Counted from the first letter of the stretch, positions 26,201-39,178 are shown. The stretch is 64,000 nt of DNA from Crotophaga sulcirostris (GCA_013397455.1 VYZB01000168.1:772839-836838); one strand, 5' to 3'. Notes: generated by a model not told the origin, from the letters alone. Numbers and translations are program-made.

Positions 26201-27932
26201 GCATGTTTGTTCAGGATACATTTATTACTGAGCTATCCAGGGACATCCACAATCACTGTCATGATTCGTCGTATGATTGAAGAGCAGAATGAGCAAAACG
26301 GAAGATTAAAGGCATAGAACAAGGAGCAGAGATGTCTGTCTTCACTGAGAGTATCTAACTGACAGAACATTTTGAGCCATTCAGGAATTTGCATTTTGTG
26401 TGTGCTGAAATTTGCTGTACACTTCTTAGAGAGTGACTGTCCTGTTTCCATCACCTTTTACACATATAACAGACGATCAAAGAGCACAGATCTTATGGTC
26501 TACACCCTTAGCTCTTCAGAGAACTCATCACGCAGAATCCGGACATTACTGGGGAGGTGGCAGTTCTGCCCAAGTGTGTGCTCCTCTGTGGCCCTTTTGT
26601 GATACCTTGTAATCCTTAGGAGCTATAAAATGCCTTTCACACTCTTTCCAGTTTCAGTGCCCCTGGCAGAAAACTGGAAGTAGCAGAAGTACCATTAGTA
26701 TCTACAATCTGGTTCCTTTCCCCAGTGTTGTCTGCCTTCCAGTTTACCCTATACTAGGGCAACCCTTTTACCATAGTACTGGGTGAAAGCCTTTGCAGGT
26801 GTAGTGTGGTAATGCCTTCCTCACAGCAGAAGCGCAGTGACTGATCCCAGGGGTGGATGGGGTGGGGAGAACCCACCAGATTCCACCTGAAATGAAGGGC
26901 AAAACTTTTTTCTTGTGTCCCCTTGTGCCATTCATTCATTCACTTGCTCTGTTGACTCAGACCTGTCTGTACTTGCCTCTTGTAGTGAGCTCTCCAGACT
27001 AACAGTGATAAAAACTCCTTCACTGTCTCTACTCTCTGCTTTCATTTAAGATGTGATTTGATATAAATGAGTATAAGGGATAGCAAATGTTCCAACCTCT
27101 ACATAATCACTAGGATCCATTCTGAATAGTCAAAAGAGAAAGGAAAAGTTATATATGAAGAAATAACGTTCAGTCAATGAACCATAGCATGGGAGGGGGC
27201 TGTCTCAAAAGTTTTACTTCTAGAAATGCTGAGATGACAATCGAAAAAGGACATTTTATAGGACACCCTGCTATTGGGACAATTCAGTACAGCTTCACCT
27301 ATTCCTATAGAATTGCTTCCCTACATCAGTAGAGAAGCCCATGCAAATACATATTAGAAAAGGTATGGGAACACCCGTGAAATGGCCAATTCAGGGTAGA
27401 GTATATGAGGGACCAGATTATATAATAGTCCAGTTATATCTATTTTTTAATTTCTTAATTCCTCAAGCAATTTTTCCCTTTGTCCTTACCTAGAATGAGC
27501 CTGAAGAGCGCTATACCTCCAAATGGGATTGCAAGAAACAAAATAAAGAAAAAACTAAACCTTGTCCCTGGAGTCTGTTCACCTGCAAACAGTTTTCTTT
27601 CTGTGCAAGCATGGCTACATCTACTGCAACTTTATGACTGAGCTGGGTTCCGCTGTGGAGCTTCAAACTTTCTTAATGCTTATGACCGCCAGTCAATTTG
27701 CATCCAGAAATATCCTCCATAGAAAAGACATGAAATAGGCAAGGAGAGAACAAATATTCATTACTCCAGGAGTTAAAGTTACATCCATTTGGATTCCACA
27801 TCTGTAAAAGGCCAATACATTGAAGGCAAGGCTCATAATTACATTGCAGGCCAGGCTGAAAAAATGATGCATTCCTCTGGAGCAATTTGCTATTGTCGGG
27901 GTTTAGGAAACTTTTCCCTCCCTGCTGTTGCC

Positions 27933-27964
27933 AAAAGAAAAAAAAAGAAAAAAAAGAGAAAAAA
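27933..27964. repeat. A/G-rich tract
   Basis: AAAAGAAAAAAAAAGAAAAA followed by AAAGAGAAAAAAG-type sequence: a low-complexity adenine tract with scattered G. Confidence 0.9.
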
Positions 27965-28176
27965 GATACTTCTTTTTTTGGATGTTGATGATTAAATAAA
28001 AGAACGCTGAATGGCAATAGTCATTAGACCAGCAGGAGGAATAAATAAGGAACATCATTGGTAGTTGTAAATAACGGATGCTGTTTTGAGCACAAAGCCA
28101 CACATCTGGTAATTATTCTCAATTCCACTCCAATTGCTTTGATTTGGCGGCATAAGGTGCCACAATGAATTGTGCG

Positions 28177-28199
28177 TTTATTTATTTATTTATTTATTT
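28177..28199. repeat. (TTTA)n microsatellite
   Basis: About five and a half perfect TTTA units, lying inside an AT-rich segment that otherwise looks unique. Confidence 0.9.
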
Positions 28200-28597
28200 G
28201 CAAATCAGTGTTTAATTGCAAATTGCCTTGGAGGAATCAATGGGATTTATTGCTTCTGCCATGTGAAGTGTGAAATGTTTGCCATTACTGAACAATGGAT
28301 TATTTTTTAATAATCTCTGCCTAACGTCCTCTTCACTTGTAATAAGGTTGTTTTGGAATGGATGGAAGTTGCTTTTGATCCTCCCCCTCCTCTGAAACTT
28401 ACTCTTTTTGTCTCCCTTTTTCTACTTTTTTATGGCTGCTCATTTGATATCTTATTAACATTACTTCCTTTACTAAAACAGATCTTAAACAAGACTACTC
28501 TGCAAAAGCCTCTTTCTATGACCTTTTGCCAATTACTTTTAGGCAGATCTTTCAGAGGGGCATGTTTGGACTTGACTAACACATAAAGCTCTTTAAC

Positions 28598-28615
28598 AAA
28601 AAAAAAAAAAAAAAA
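28598..28615. repeat. A homopolymer, 18 nt
   Basis: An uninterrupted run of 18 A, preceded by CTCTTTAAC. No retroposon body is recognised. Confidence 0.9.
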
Positions 28616-29924
28616 GGAATGGTTTATGGTCTTTTCTTAGCCCTGATAATTTTTCCATTGTGATTTGTATTTGTCATTAGAAAGAATACTTCTTATACTT
28701 TCTCACTTCTCCTGAAATTCAGGATAAAATCCCTCCTCTCCAAAACAAAGGATAAATGGAGAAGGTAGAGCTTTTCTTCTCCCTTTTCATTTTTATTCAT
28801 TATTAGATTCTGTTTAAAAATAAGTTTTGAAGAAAATTGCATTTATAAAAATTTCCTGGTTTCGATTGATAGAATTCACCGTTATCCCTTTCCCTTGTCA
28901 AAAATTCCAATTAGTCTTGAACATAGTATGTCCAAACAGTAACAGAGATGATGGTGACTATCGCACCTTTAAAATGTCTCTGGGACTTGGCTCCTCATCT
29001 ATGACACTGTAATAATGAACCCTTTTCTCTGAATTCTATGCTGAGATTGTAACCATGCCCTGAGTTCTCTTTTATTACAGTGCATGCAGTACTTAGCAGA
29101 ACAGGGACACAGTCACAGTTGCTTTCTCCAGATGATACTGTAATTACCACATTAATTTGTATAACAACCTTCAATCCTCTGGCTGGGACACTCCTTCCCC
29201 TGAGCCACACTTACTCCTGTACTAGACTGACACATCCTCTGTTCTTATGGAAGGATTCAGTCTGGTTGAGTCTGAGATGTTTTTTTTAGAAAAGCAGGGG
29301 CGGAGGGGAAGATTTTTTTTATTTTGTTTTAATGAGGAAAACCAGATTTTTAGGGAATTAGCTTTACTTTAAAACTAAAAGAAACAGTCGCCATCCTGCA
29401 GGCCTATAACACATCAGTTGGAAGCTGATGGTAGTATCTCTGGAAAATCAAGAGCCCTAGTGATGGCAGGGACAAAATCCTAGACTGGACTGCAGTTTCT
29501 CAGGCTTAAGTGGAGCACAGTAAGCCCCAGAAATAGTCACAGAAAACCAGAGGGAAGGGAAAGACATTCCCATTCAACAGTGGGGCTCCCCTGGGGAAGA
29601 CTAGAAAGTCGTCTCCTTGAAAGTCACTCTTCTGCAGAATAGCACTGAGGATGGGTACAAGGTCCCCTCTCTCTTTCTCTGGAAGCAACTACCGAGCATT
29701 TAGCTCCATCATGGAACTTGCAGGCCAGCTATTTAACACAATGAGTCATAAAGATATGGTGCCAGTGGGCAAAAAAGGAGCTCTGTGAGCTGTATGTGTT
29801 GTATCCTGTGCAGTCCTCTTGTCATGAGACTCTACCTGTATGATTAAGAATGACAAATGTTAACCCCTCCAGTCTAGGGGTCTTTCGGTTCTCCTGCTAC
29901 ATTGGTCTTATCCCATTTACTTTC

Positions 29925-30130
29925 TCAGAATTACAGCAATTAGCAACAGAAAAGACATATTAGTTCAACTATCTCACATGCTTGCTCTTCTTCTTGGACA
30001 GAGCAATGAATCTGTATATTCATGCTGTTCATTGTCCAGCCAATTTTTAAACAACTCTTGCAATGAAGATTCCTTCAGAAAGCTGTTTCATTGACTAATG
30101 TCTCTCTCTTGGATGGATTAGCTCCCATAC
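29925..30130 (-). mobile_element. Ancient CR1-like LINE fragment (minus strand)
   Basis: CAGAATTACAGCAATTAGCA, TTAGTTCAACTATCTCACA, AACTCTTGCAATGAAGATTC and GCTGTTTCATTGACTAATGT correspond in order to the complement of a CR1-like 3' region (the AGAATTATAGAA terminus, CTAGTCCAACC, the CTCCAGTGATGGAGATTCC block, CTGTTCCAATG). Divergence is high, so the subfamily and the edges are uncertain. Confidence 0.5.
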
Positions 30131-32164
30131 ATAAAAGAATAAAATTTATTTCAGGAAATAAATTCCTTGAAAAGCATCCACCAGACTGCTCCCTTGGACA
30201 TGGCTTAGCCCTCTAGCCAGCAATCATATATTGACCACCACTATCTGTTTTGCCCTTGGGGTACGTTTTGTGTCCAGTCAACACTTCCAGATATGTGATG
30301 AACTTCTGGTGAAACACAGAGACAATACTGGAATTCTAATTGTTGGAAAACTGTTCACATGTAGCTATTTTGTTTAAAACAAGAATAAATTAGTCTCGGG
30401 GGTGTGGGGCAGGGAAAATCTGCAGTGAATGGAAATACACAGTCCTGATGATGTTCCCTCAGCAAGATTAAGTGTTAAGCAAGGTTCAGAGCTGAGTGTG
30501 GCTTGAAACCCAGACAGAGCCACACTTAATGCTTTTTTTTTTTTTTATGAGTTGTAGTAGTTGAGTGTGTGGGAATGGAAGAAGGGAAAGAAGCAGAGGA
30601 GAAAGGAAGGAGAAAGGATTCAATATGTTGGTCCAGATCAGCCAGACTCAGTGGCTCTCATTCACTTGTTTCCACCTGGCAGGAAACAAGGATTAAGATA
30701 TATCCCCTGAACAGCTGAGTCAGAGGATTATCCTTGTTATTATATTTTCTCGGAGTGAATGTCCCTGTTTAAATTCTACAAAATAATAGTAATTGAAGAC
30801 ACACAGAAACGCTAGGTAAATTCCAGGTACCAAAACCCATTGGGAATGAATGCCATTTTCACATTATATTTGTTTTTGCATTTGTTTTCCTTCCTTTTAG
30901 CTAACAGTGCCTTGTACTTAAATATCCCCTGAAGGGGAAAAAAATATTAAAACCTACAGAACAGCTGACATAAAGAAAAGGACTGAAAAGAGCACCTGAC
31001 TAAAATGGTTATTATTCGCCTTGATACACACTCACACACACATAGACATTAATCCTTAGCAGCCTCTTTACTAACAACTTCTCTGACAGTTCAGAGGGTT
31101 CCACTTCAGTAATAAGAATTTATTGCATTTTATCAATAGCAAGATCAAAATTGCCCAAGAGTAACCCTTCAACTCTAACAGGCATGTGTGCACCCAGATA
31201 TTTTGTAAAATTTTTCAGGTTTGATACAGAGCTTAGTGATATCCACAGTGAGCTTAACATGAACAGTACTAGGGGTCCTATGAGATCTTTGGGTTTGTTT
31301 TCCATTTTCACTCACAGAAAAAAAGAATATTAAACATTGAAGCTTGATTCCAGCAAGTGGGAAGAAACCTCAAGGATTTGGGAGAAAGAAGAAACTATAC
31401 TTTTGACGTTCAAAAATAAGGAAATAAACATTAACACCAGGATAGATCACTCCAGAAAATTATATGAGTCTTTAATTCATGACTTACATCTCCAGAAGAT
31501 AAAAAGGAAATGACCCATCAAAATCAAGAGATGTTGCCCATCCTGGATTCAAAGTGCTCACTGATTCCAAACATTACTAATGAGTCTGATCAAACCCAAC
31601 AAAAGCTAACCGAGAGGAAGAATTGCTTCTAACTCCCAGATGAATCTCATCCTTAATGAAGCAGGACACCATGGGATGTACATAGCCTTCAAGTGCAAAG
31701 ATGCCTATTACAGATCACCATGGAGGAGTACAGAGGCTCTGGGACTGCAAGCTAGGACTTCCACCAGTTGTGTTAAAGAATAAACTACTTCTGCAGGACT
31801 ACTGCCAGGAGTGAAAATAACTATAGGGAGTTGTTAAAGCAATGTCAATAATATTTCTTGGAGACTAAGACTATGTACATCTTGAGATGATGTCTGACTT
31901 GTAAAAAACTTGTCTTTATTACTGTAAGGGTTAATCAGTCTTGGAAAATACATATTCCCACTAAAAAATTATGTGCTCGATCCATCATCAACAGGTATAG
32001 CCAAGAGAGAACCTGGCTGCTGGAGTATTGCCCCTGGTTTCCTAGCTCAGTGGTGTGTCCAAAGACTCTCTGTAGGACTGGAAACTAGGATGCATGAAAT
32101 ACATGAAACATGGGAAGAAGCACTACAAAACTCTACTAAGCCCTCAGCCATTTTTTTTCCCTGT

Positions 32165-32250
32165 TACTTCAGAGATCTCTGCCAGGTACTGGATGACACA
32201 GAGATTTCGTCTGCTGGATGGACCCAGGTGCCTTTATGATTCTGTCCGTT
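32165..32250 (+). mobile_element. Possible ancient CR1-like 3' end (plus strand)
   Basis: GGTACTGGATGACACAGAGA and CTGCTGGATGGACCCAGGTG followed by TTTATGATTCTGT resemble the 3' tail of old CR1-like LINEs (GGATACTGGACTAGATGGACC ... TTATGATTC). The match is short and imperfect. Confidence 0.25.
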
Positions 32251-33197
32251 TATCACAGAACATCTCGTAGGGGTTGGTGGACATTATCCTTGCAGCACTT
32301 CAAAGAACAAGACGAGCAGTATTACTGTTTTAACATCAGCTGAGTGCAAAAGTTGATTTTCCCTTGTGTTAGGTGTGCTGCAAGATGGCAAAGCCTATAA
32401 TTCAATCCTGCCTGGCTGGGATATTGCTCTGAGGTCATTCTCCCTCCAATGAGGCTAAGCTGGAAAGGATAACCATAAGGTTTAGGTAACTAAAGGTAAC
32501 TGTAAACTTCTCTCCTCCTCCTCACTTGCTTCTTCATACAGTTAGGAAGCACTGGAGACACTTGAGACAGTCTTTACTCACCTAATTCCTGGTTTGGTGT
32601 TTAGAGAGAAGAAAATGAGATTATTTGGACCAATTAACCTAATTCCGAGGGCGGGAATGAGTGGTGACCACAGAAAGTAGCCCACCCTTAACAAACAAAT
32701 CTCAGCTTCTGCAAAAGACCACATTGGCAACACCTCCTGCTACTACGCTGCCTGCTCCTGGCTGGTCCATTGCTTTGCACACATTCAGCTATAAAGAGGG
32801 TGATCCATGGTGTGCAAGAGCACTCTGCAGAACCCCTGTCACCAGGCATGTCCTTCTAGACACCTGGTGGAATCACCTCCCCCTCCCTCTATCTCCTTTC
32901 CTCTCCCATTTTCTGTTTCCTTTCATTGAAAAGACATAGTAACCAGGGGCTTTTTTTGCAGTTTCATCCTGTTGGTCTTCTATACATATAAACAACTTCT
33001 GTGGCAGGATAATGTATACCAAAGCCTGCTCTAATGTACCCCACAGTAAATCAAATTGACTTTTAAGAACTTTTGTGGAGTTACTGCTTAGTCACTGCCA
33101 TTTAAAAAGAAGAAAACCTGGTCCTATTCTTTCACCTGATTGTTATAGCTTCTAGAAATTACGGTGATATTACCTAAGAGAGATGCAGGCAGGCAAG

Positions 33198-33260
33198 CAG
33201 AAGAAAGAAAGGAAGAAATAAATAAAAGAAAAAATAAAGAAGGTAAGAAAGAAAGAAAAT
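33198..33260. repeat. (GAAA)n-like microsatellite
   Basis: Imperfect GAAA, GGAA and AAAT units run through this purine stretch, with the clearest series AAGAAAGAAAGAAA at its end. Confidence 0.85.
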
Positions 33261-35428
33261 GATACATTCCTACCTCCAGTAAAAAGAATATAGGAAAGAA
33301 TTCTAAAAAAAAATACATTGAAAAATTGAATATAAACGAAATAATTTTTCTGTAAAATTGCCAGACTTTTAAAAAATCTAGAGAGATGTAAGACCTGAAC
33401 AATGCATGTGCATACACAACCCACATAGTACCTAGTTATGTGCAAATCCATATATTCAAATTAGTGTGATTTTCTTTGAAAGGAGGAATTAAACTGATTT
33501 TTCTTTTACCCAGAATGCTACAATGAGAACAAATAAAGGAAGTATGCACATAAAAAATTCTTGGTCTAAAGATAAGGGGAAGGAGCATTTTCTGATGCTT
33601 ATGGAAAACAGGAACTCTGAGATGACATTGATTTCAAGTAGCTTTTCTTTGAAATACAAGTTGCTGTAAGACTGGTACCAACTGCAGGTATGTTCCAGTT
33701 GACATCCAATGCTGTTCTTGCAATAAAAGTTCTATGTATGTATTTATATATATGCTTTTTAGTTCCACTGAATCCTTACACTTTGTAGCCATGGTATATC
33801 AATGCTACATCAAAGATCTTTGCTGGAGATCTTCATCTACCGGTGGCCTGTAGTACACTACAGTGTATGATGTCAACAACTCTATCTGCATACCTCTATG
33901 CTTGGGGAATGCCCAGAAATTTGACTTCCATCTAGGAAAGCATAGGGGTTTCAGAACAGAAGTTGAATCCCTGTGTCTCCTGTGCCTGCCCTAGATCTGG
34001 GGCTTTGGAGGTTTTTTTCAGAGTGTATTTCCTGCACTTCGTGATGAACAGAGATGCTTTGAATAACAGCCCAAATTTGTTTATTTCACATGACAAACAC
34101 ATAAAACGCAACCCTACTAATGCAAAAGGGTTTGGAAGAAGAATTGATACAGACTGGACTATGTCAAAAGAAAGTAAGATTTGTTTGCACACCTTTCTTA
34201 ACTGTGAAGTCTGTCTACGTAATCTGAAGATGTGACTGATTGATTACCAGATATTAGCTTATGTTTGAACAGTACTTTTTGTGCTGATATACCAGAACAA
34301 TTTCATAAATCTGTGCTGTTTTTCCTGTTACCTTCGGGTACTCCTCATTGAAAAGCAGCCACCTCTGATGTTGTGCTAGTTGTTAAACAATGCACAGGAA
34401 CTCTCCCCTGTGGCTTTGGCTGGGGACGGAAGAGAAATGCAACAAGCAGACTGACTTTTCTACTGTGTAAAGCACTGTTGAAATCAGCAGAAAAGAGCTA
34501 AGAAATCTGTCTGACATCCTGTTAAAACCAAGAATCTGTTACTACAGGAGGCCTCTTGACAGGGTATCAGAGTGCACATACTGAAACAAGTTGCTTCATG
34601 GGCAGCCGAATGTGTAAATCCTCTTCCAGTGTCCCTACCCTCATGAGTTCATTGATGTCTAATAAAAGATGGGCTTATGAGCACTAATGAGAACTTTCTG
34701 CTCTGCCTGGCTGCCTATTTTCATGAAATTTATAGGAACACAATAGCTCTGGGACCTCTTCCACCCCATCAACGATAGGTTAAATTACCCAGTGGGTTCA
34801 AAGCTCAAAGGAGGAGCCCTTGACAGATTGACTGATAGATGGGCCCAGGCACACACTTACAAACAGCTTGATTGTACAAGTCTCATTTCCTTTGGAAAGA
34901 AGAAGCAGGTATTTTATTGGTCCCAGCCAATAGATGGGATAACTTAGAGCAAATTGCCTCCTATTGCCTTCTGAAGTTGTTGCTTTAGTAACAACTCAAT
35001 GGCAAAACACACAAAAAATGAGGACGTCACTTTAATGCCTCCCTGGGCTAAGTGTCCTTGCTGAGCTTGCGAAGCTATGATACCATCACTGGTGAAGGTG
35101 GCACAGCTGCAAGTGTGCTGAAAGCAAAGGTCTGGAAGAGGAGAAGAGCTTCTTGGAAGCATGTCCTTCATTTTAAAGGGCAAGGCCATGGCTTTGTGAA
35201 GCTGAACAATTTCTCTGTGATTTTGTTTGTGTTGTAGGGATATTTACTGTTCTAAGATTTCCTGCCATTTAGGTGGTGTAGGTATAACAGATTTACATAA
35301 AAAGGGAAGAAAAAACAATCCTTCAAAGGAGATTTAAAAGGACAGTATCCCAACCCACTGTCTGTTTGGGGGGATTTTATTTGGACAGAGCTTTTGCTGA
35401 GCCTTTTGGGACCATACATCTTTGCACA

Positions 35429-35460
35429 TTTGCATGGCTGCACGTTTGCATGGCTGCATG
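35429..35460. repeat. 16-bp tandem duplication
   Basis: TTTGCATGGCTGCACG is followed by TTTGCATGGCTGCATG, with one mismatch. A partial third unit (TTTGCACA) precedes it at 35421. Confidence 0.85.
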
Positions 35461-35804
35461 CAGGAGGTAATATAACTGACAGGCTATTGATGATGGATTC
35501 CTATAGAAGAGAGGATGCAGGTAGGTCAGAAACAGGGCTAGATCCTCTCCAGTACAATAACACCATCTTTTCCTTTCTCTCCTACAATGCCAGCAGCAAG
35601 ATGCTTCCCATCCACAGGGAACATGCATGTGAGCAGGTGCTAAGACCTTGACAGGCTGGGCCCAGAGGGACCTTCCCTCCAAACTCCCCACAGATGCAAC
35701 CCTATGCCCTCTTTACAAAAGTCAGAAGATTCATGCAAAACTGAGGTGGAAAAAGAGGATAAAATGAATAAAGAAAACAGCCAGATTTAAGTAAGGCACT
35801 GAAG

Positions 35805-35990
35805 AGGAATTAGCAGACATGACTTCTGCTCCCAACTGTGTAATGAGGTGCTGCTCACAAATCACCAACACTCACTGTTCCCCAGTTTCCTTGTCCATAC
35901 ACTGAGCAAGGCAAAGAGGCTGATATTATCTGCAAAAGGCTTTGAGAGCCACTGACAGAACTGCAGAAGGGCTAAGTATTATCTGCATCA
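35805..35990 (+). mobile_element. MIR-like SINE relic (plus strand)
   Basis: GACTTCTGCTCCCAACTGTG, ATCACCAACACTCACTGTTC, CCCAGTTTCCTTGTCCATAC and AGAGGCTGATATTATCTGCA, then GCTTTGAGAGCC, follow the MIR layout from the 5' arm through the core into the tail. It is one of the longest SINE relics in the window. Confidence 0.55.
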
Positions 35991-36230
35991 GCCAGCAGAG
36001 CAGTATTCATTTTAAAGCCATATTTCTCCCCTTCTTTACTTTATGTATAAAAGCGGGGAGCTTTACATTGCTAATATAGCAATGGGGACTGTAAGGAACT
36101 GCAGTTTCACTTTGCACCCCACTCTGATCTTTTCTATGGTCAGGAATGGATGTTTTAAGAACTGGCTTAGTATTTGAGGCAAGTCCATAGGAAGCAATGT
36201 CTAATTGTGGAAAGCTGCCAGAACTGGAGA

Positions 36231-36336
36231 ATAAAAAAAGTAAAAGCAAAAGCAGAAGAAGACAAAGAAGGAGGTGAAGAAGAAGATGAAGAAGGAGACA
36301 AAGGAGATGAAGAAGAAGAAAAGAAGAGGAAAAACA
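36231..36336. repeat. Purine-rich GAA/GAAG tract
   Basis: About 105 bp of nearly pure purine on the plus strand, built from GAAGAAGAAG, GATGAAGAAG and AAAAGCAGAAG units. The complementary strand gives an artefactual leucine-rich open frame. Long homopurine tracts can adopt triplex structures in other settings. Confidence 0.9.
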
Positions 36337-37919
36337 GTTAGAAGCATACATAGATAGGGAGAAAACCTTCTGCAAAATTTCTATGCCAGTTTTCGGAACT
36401 TTCAACCTATTCTTTCTAAAACCAACTTGCCAAATAAAATATAGTTTGCATTTTCAGTGGTTGCTTTTTTGGCTGTATTTTTTCCTGTTCTCACATCTCA
36501 GTTCTAAATACATTTGCAGGAGGAGAAAAAAAATGCGTGCCCTTCCTGGTAGCATACCCACTAACTGCTTCTGCACTTTATCAGGCTGTGAAAGGCAGAC
36601 TTCACACCGTGAGAAACAGTACAGGATAAATCAGCCCATTCACTCTCTTCATTCATCTTTTTAATGTCTTTTGAATGTGTCCAGATTGTATCATGGTGTA
36701 GATAATGCTGAAAGCCTCCTCAATATTCACTTTTAATTGTTGGCTGTTAGGATGTTCAGCTTTCAGAGAGGAGATGTGATTGCTGAAGAAAATTCAAATA
36801 AACAAACACTAAATCAATAGTAAGAGGATGTTTCAGGTTCAGGCACTTTGCTGTTCTCAAGGAATCCTTCCATGGAGGTCTTGGTCTAAAGGCTTCTGAA
36901 GTCTGAGTAGGTTGTTGGATATAGTTGGATCAAATCCTAAATAGGTTCATGAATACACACTGGTTTCAGATGTCATCTCTATACCTCTGGAGACTTATGA
37001 ATTTTCATAGAGTAGAGAAAAAAACCTTACTCTCATTCAGGTCCAGACTTCCTGCCCTGGCAGCAGAAAGTCCTGCTGATAGTGAAAGCAGTTGCTTACA
37101 TTGAGAAGACGCCTTTAAGTGAGTAGTTCATGCATTTCACCCATCTTTTAGTGCACGGAAAAAGAGCCAGACACAATCATGGAAGACAGTGCACATCACA
37201 GTCAATCAAGAAACCCTATGAAATCTAAACATTTATTATATGTGTCTGCAGGGGCAATTGAGCATTTGGATTATGGGTATCCAAACAGTAAGTTTTAAGG
37301 ACCTCGACTGATGAATATGAGAATTTTCCTGGATTTCCATTTTTACTCTGAAGGTAAAACATACATGGTCTATGAGTTCTACTGGCTAATGTGATCATAG
37401 TGGGTTCAACCAAGGACCATATATTTATGATCTGTCTGGAGCTGGTAAAGAACTATTTCATGAAAAAAAACTAGCAGAACTGTGTCCTGGACCAAAAAAT
37501 CTTTCTCTTTTTCCAGGGTGCAGGTGAGGACTGTTCTACAGCAATCTGTTTCTCCAAGCTTCACATTTTGTACAGGAGCCCATGGATTTCCCTGAGCCAC
37601 TGTGTGGTGGGATTAGAGTCCTGCAACCTAGTTTTCCTGCATTCAATGGAAGGACCTTGAAAACAGCCACTAGGAATAATAGAAATCTCAGGGATGGATT
37701 GGTCTTAGGACTTTCCTTTGAAAACTTTGCAGGCAGGAGAATCAGCTTATCAAAACAAGAGTCACGTGAAGTATAATATTCTACCCTGGCACTGCCAAAT
37801 TACAACAGTTGTGATAGCTCTTTCCCATTCTGCTAATTGAAATAGCAGCAGCAGGTACACATATGCCCACTGTCACCCTTTCTCCTATAAGCTACGCAAA
37901 AGGTCTCACACAGTGGACT
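36337..37919. other. Non-coding, nothing recognised
   Basis: Unique sequence. The stretch at 36660-36790 (ATTGTATCATGGTGTAGATA, TTCACTTTTAATTGTTGGCT) has the look of constrained non-coding DNA, but this is an impression only. Confidence 0.5.
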
Positions 37920-38075
37920 GCCTTGCACACTTAATCATCACTGCGCCCTGAGCTATAGGGAGGTACAGATCTCCCTTTGCTCAAAGCAAGCAGTAATGCC
38001 CCAAAGAAGCCAAGAGATATGGCCAAAGTAACCCAGGTTGCCAGTGACACAGCAGACACTTGAACAAAAAAAGTT
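37920..38075 (-). mobile_element. MIR-like SINE relic (minus strand)
   Basis: CTTAATCATCACTGCGCCCT, GAGCTATAGGGAGGTACAGA and GGCCAAAGTAACCCAGGTTG, then CCAGTGACACAGCAGAC, match the reversed MIR in order (TTAATCCTCACAACACCC, TGAGGTAGG, TGCCCAAGGTCACACAGC). Confidence 0.5.
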
Positions 38076-38077
38076 CA

Positions 38078-38109
38078 AGCTGTCCTTTTAACTTTTGAGC
38101 TGTCCTTTT
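38078..38109. repeat. 12-bp direct repeat, 20-bp spacing
   Basis: AGCTGTCCTTTT occurs at 38078 and again at 38098, next to the MIR-like relic ending near 38075. Confidence 0.75.
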
Positions 38110-39178
38110 CTGCTCATGACAGAAGCAAGTGACAGAAGGAGCCCAGCAACATCCACCAGCTTAATAACAATCATTACTATGCTAGGAGACCGGATGGATA
38201 ATGCAGTCCCAAAGCATGGACATGAACTAATGTCATCAGCATTGGTATAAATAGGGTGTCTGCATTTAATTAATAAATAATAGGCTGCAATGCTAATCTC
38301 CTTCTGCTAACTCTTTTCTAAAGGTGCAATCTATTAATCACATGTCACTGCCAGCCTGGTCACTTCTTTTTTTAGATTCGAGACAGAAAAAAAGTAGCTA
38401 GAAATAAATGGATCCTAAGTACAGCAGGGCAATTGAATAGCACAGCCAGCATTATGATCCACTGCTGATTTCAATCCCTAGCTACAAGTTTTTCCCCTAA
38501 GGATGGATATAATACTTTAAAGAGAGAGTGAAGGCTTGCGATGTTGTTAAAGGTCAGCATGTTACTAATGTCTGCAAAATGGAGGACTTTTTCCCTGATT
38601 ATTTGCCCATGGAAACTCTGTCACTCTACAATGTCTGTTGATGTGCAATAAGACCCATTTCTGTGGGCACTGGCTAAGGCAGGCAAGATATTAATTTTGA
38701 GATGAGGATAGCATAACTTGCTTTCTGAAAAACACTGGAAATATCTCACCTATTCTGCACGTGGTGGGACTAGGAAGCTCAAGAAGAAGAAACATTTGTA
38801 TTAGTATGGAAATGTGGTAAGAGGGAAATGACAGCACTGCTCATCTGGGACCATATAGCGGAGTAATATAAATTGCTTCCTTTGCATGTGAATATCCACT
38901 TTCCAGGAAGCTTCCCTCTCAGTGCTCTGAATAAACTCCATTGTGTCCACAGACACAATGATGATTTTCACCTGTTCAGCTTCAGGATTATCACCCTGCT
39001 GTGCCTTTTCTAGGGACTCTTTAGAAAAACCTGGAAAACTTTGCCCCTGGAAAATACTTTACTAGGAAAACATTGCCCCACATGGTTTTCTGTGCGGGAG
39101 GTGGTGGGATGGAGGGGGTGGGAGGCATGTGTATTTGTCAAAAAGGAAGTTTCCATCCAAAGTATTTTGATTGGAAAA

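Larger units (their letters stand above)
19811..29924. other. Non-coding, scattered old repeats only
   Basis: Contains MIR-like relics at 20675 and 23155, the TAATTAACCA pair at 20804 and A-rich tracts at 27933 and 28598. An AT-rich stretch from about 28000 to 28330 stands out as possibly constrained. No open frame exceeds about 115 codons. Confidence 0.55.
30131..35804. other. Non-coding, no supported gene
   Basis: Unique sequence with a GAAA-type array at 33198 and a doubtful CR1-like tail at 32165. The segment at 34600-34770, with TCATGAGTTCATTGATGTCT and CATGAAATTTATAGGAACAC, is repeat-free and could be conserved. Nothing else is recognised. Confidence 0.5.

Noticed and set aside
27673..28017. 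114-codon open frame with an F/S-rich start (minus)
   Set aside because: The start is the complement of an A-rich tract, and the rest shows no domain.
28598..28615. A run as the tail of a processed pseudogene or SINE
   Set aside because: No recognisable retroposed body or poly(A) signal upstream; treated as a simple homopolymer.
36007..36405. 132-codon leucine-rich open frame (minus)
   Set aside because: The leucine run is simply the complement of the GAA/GAAG purine tract.
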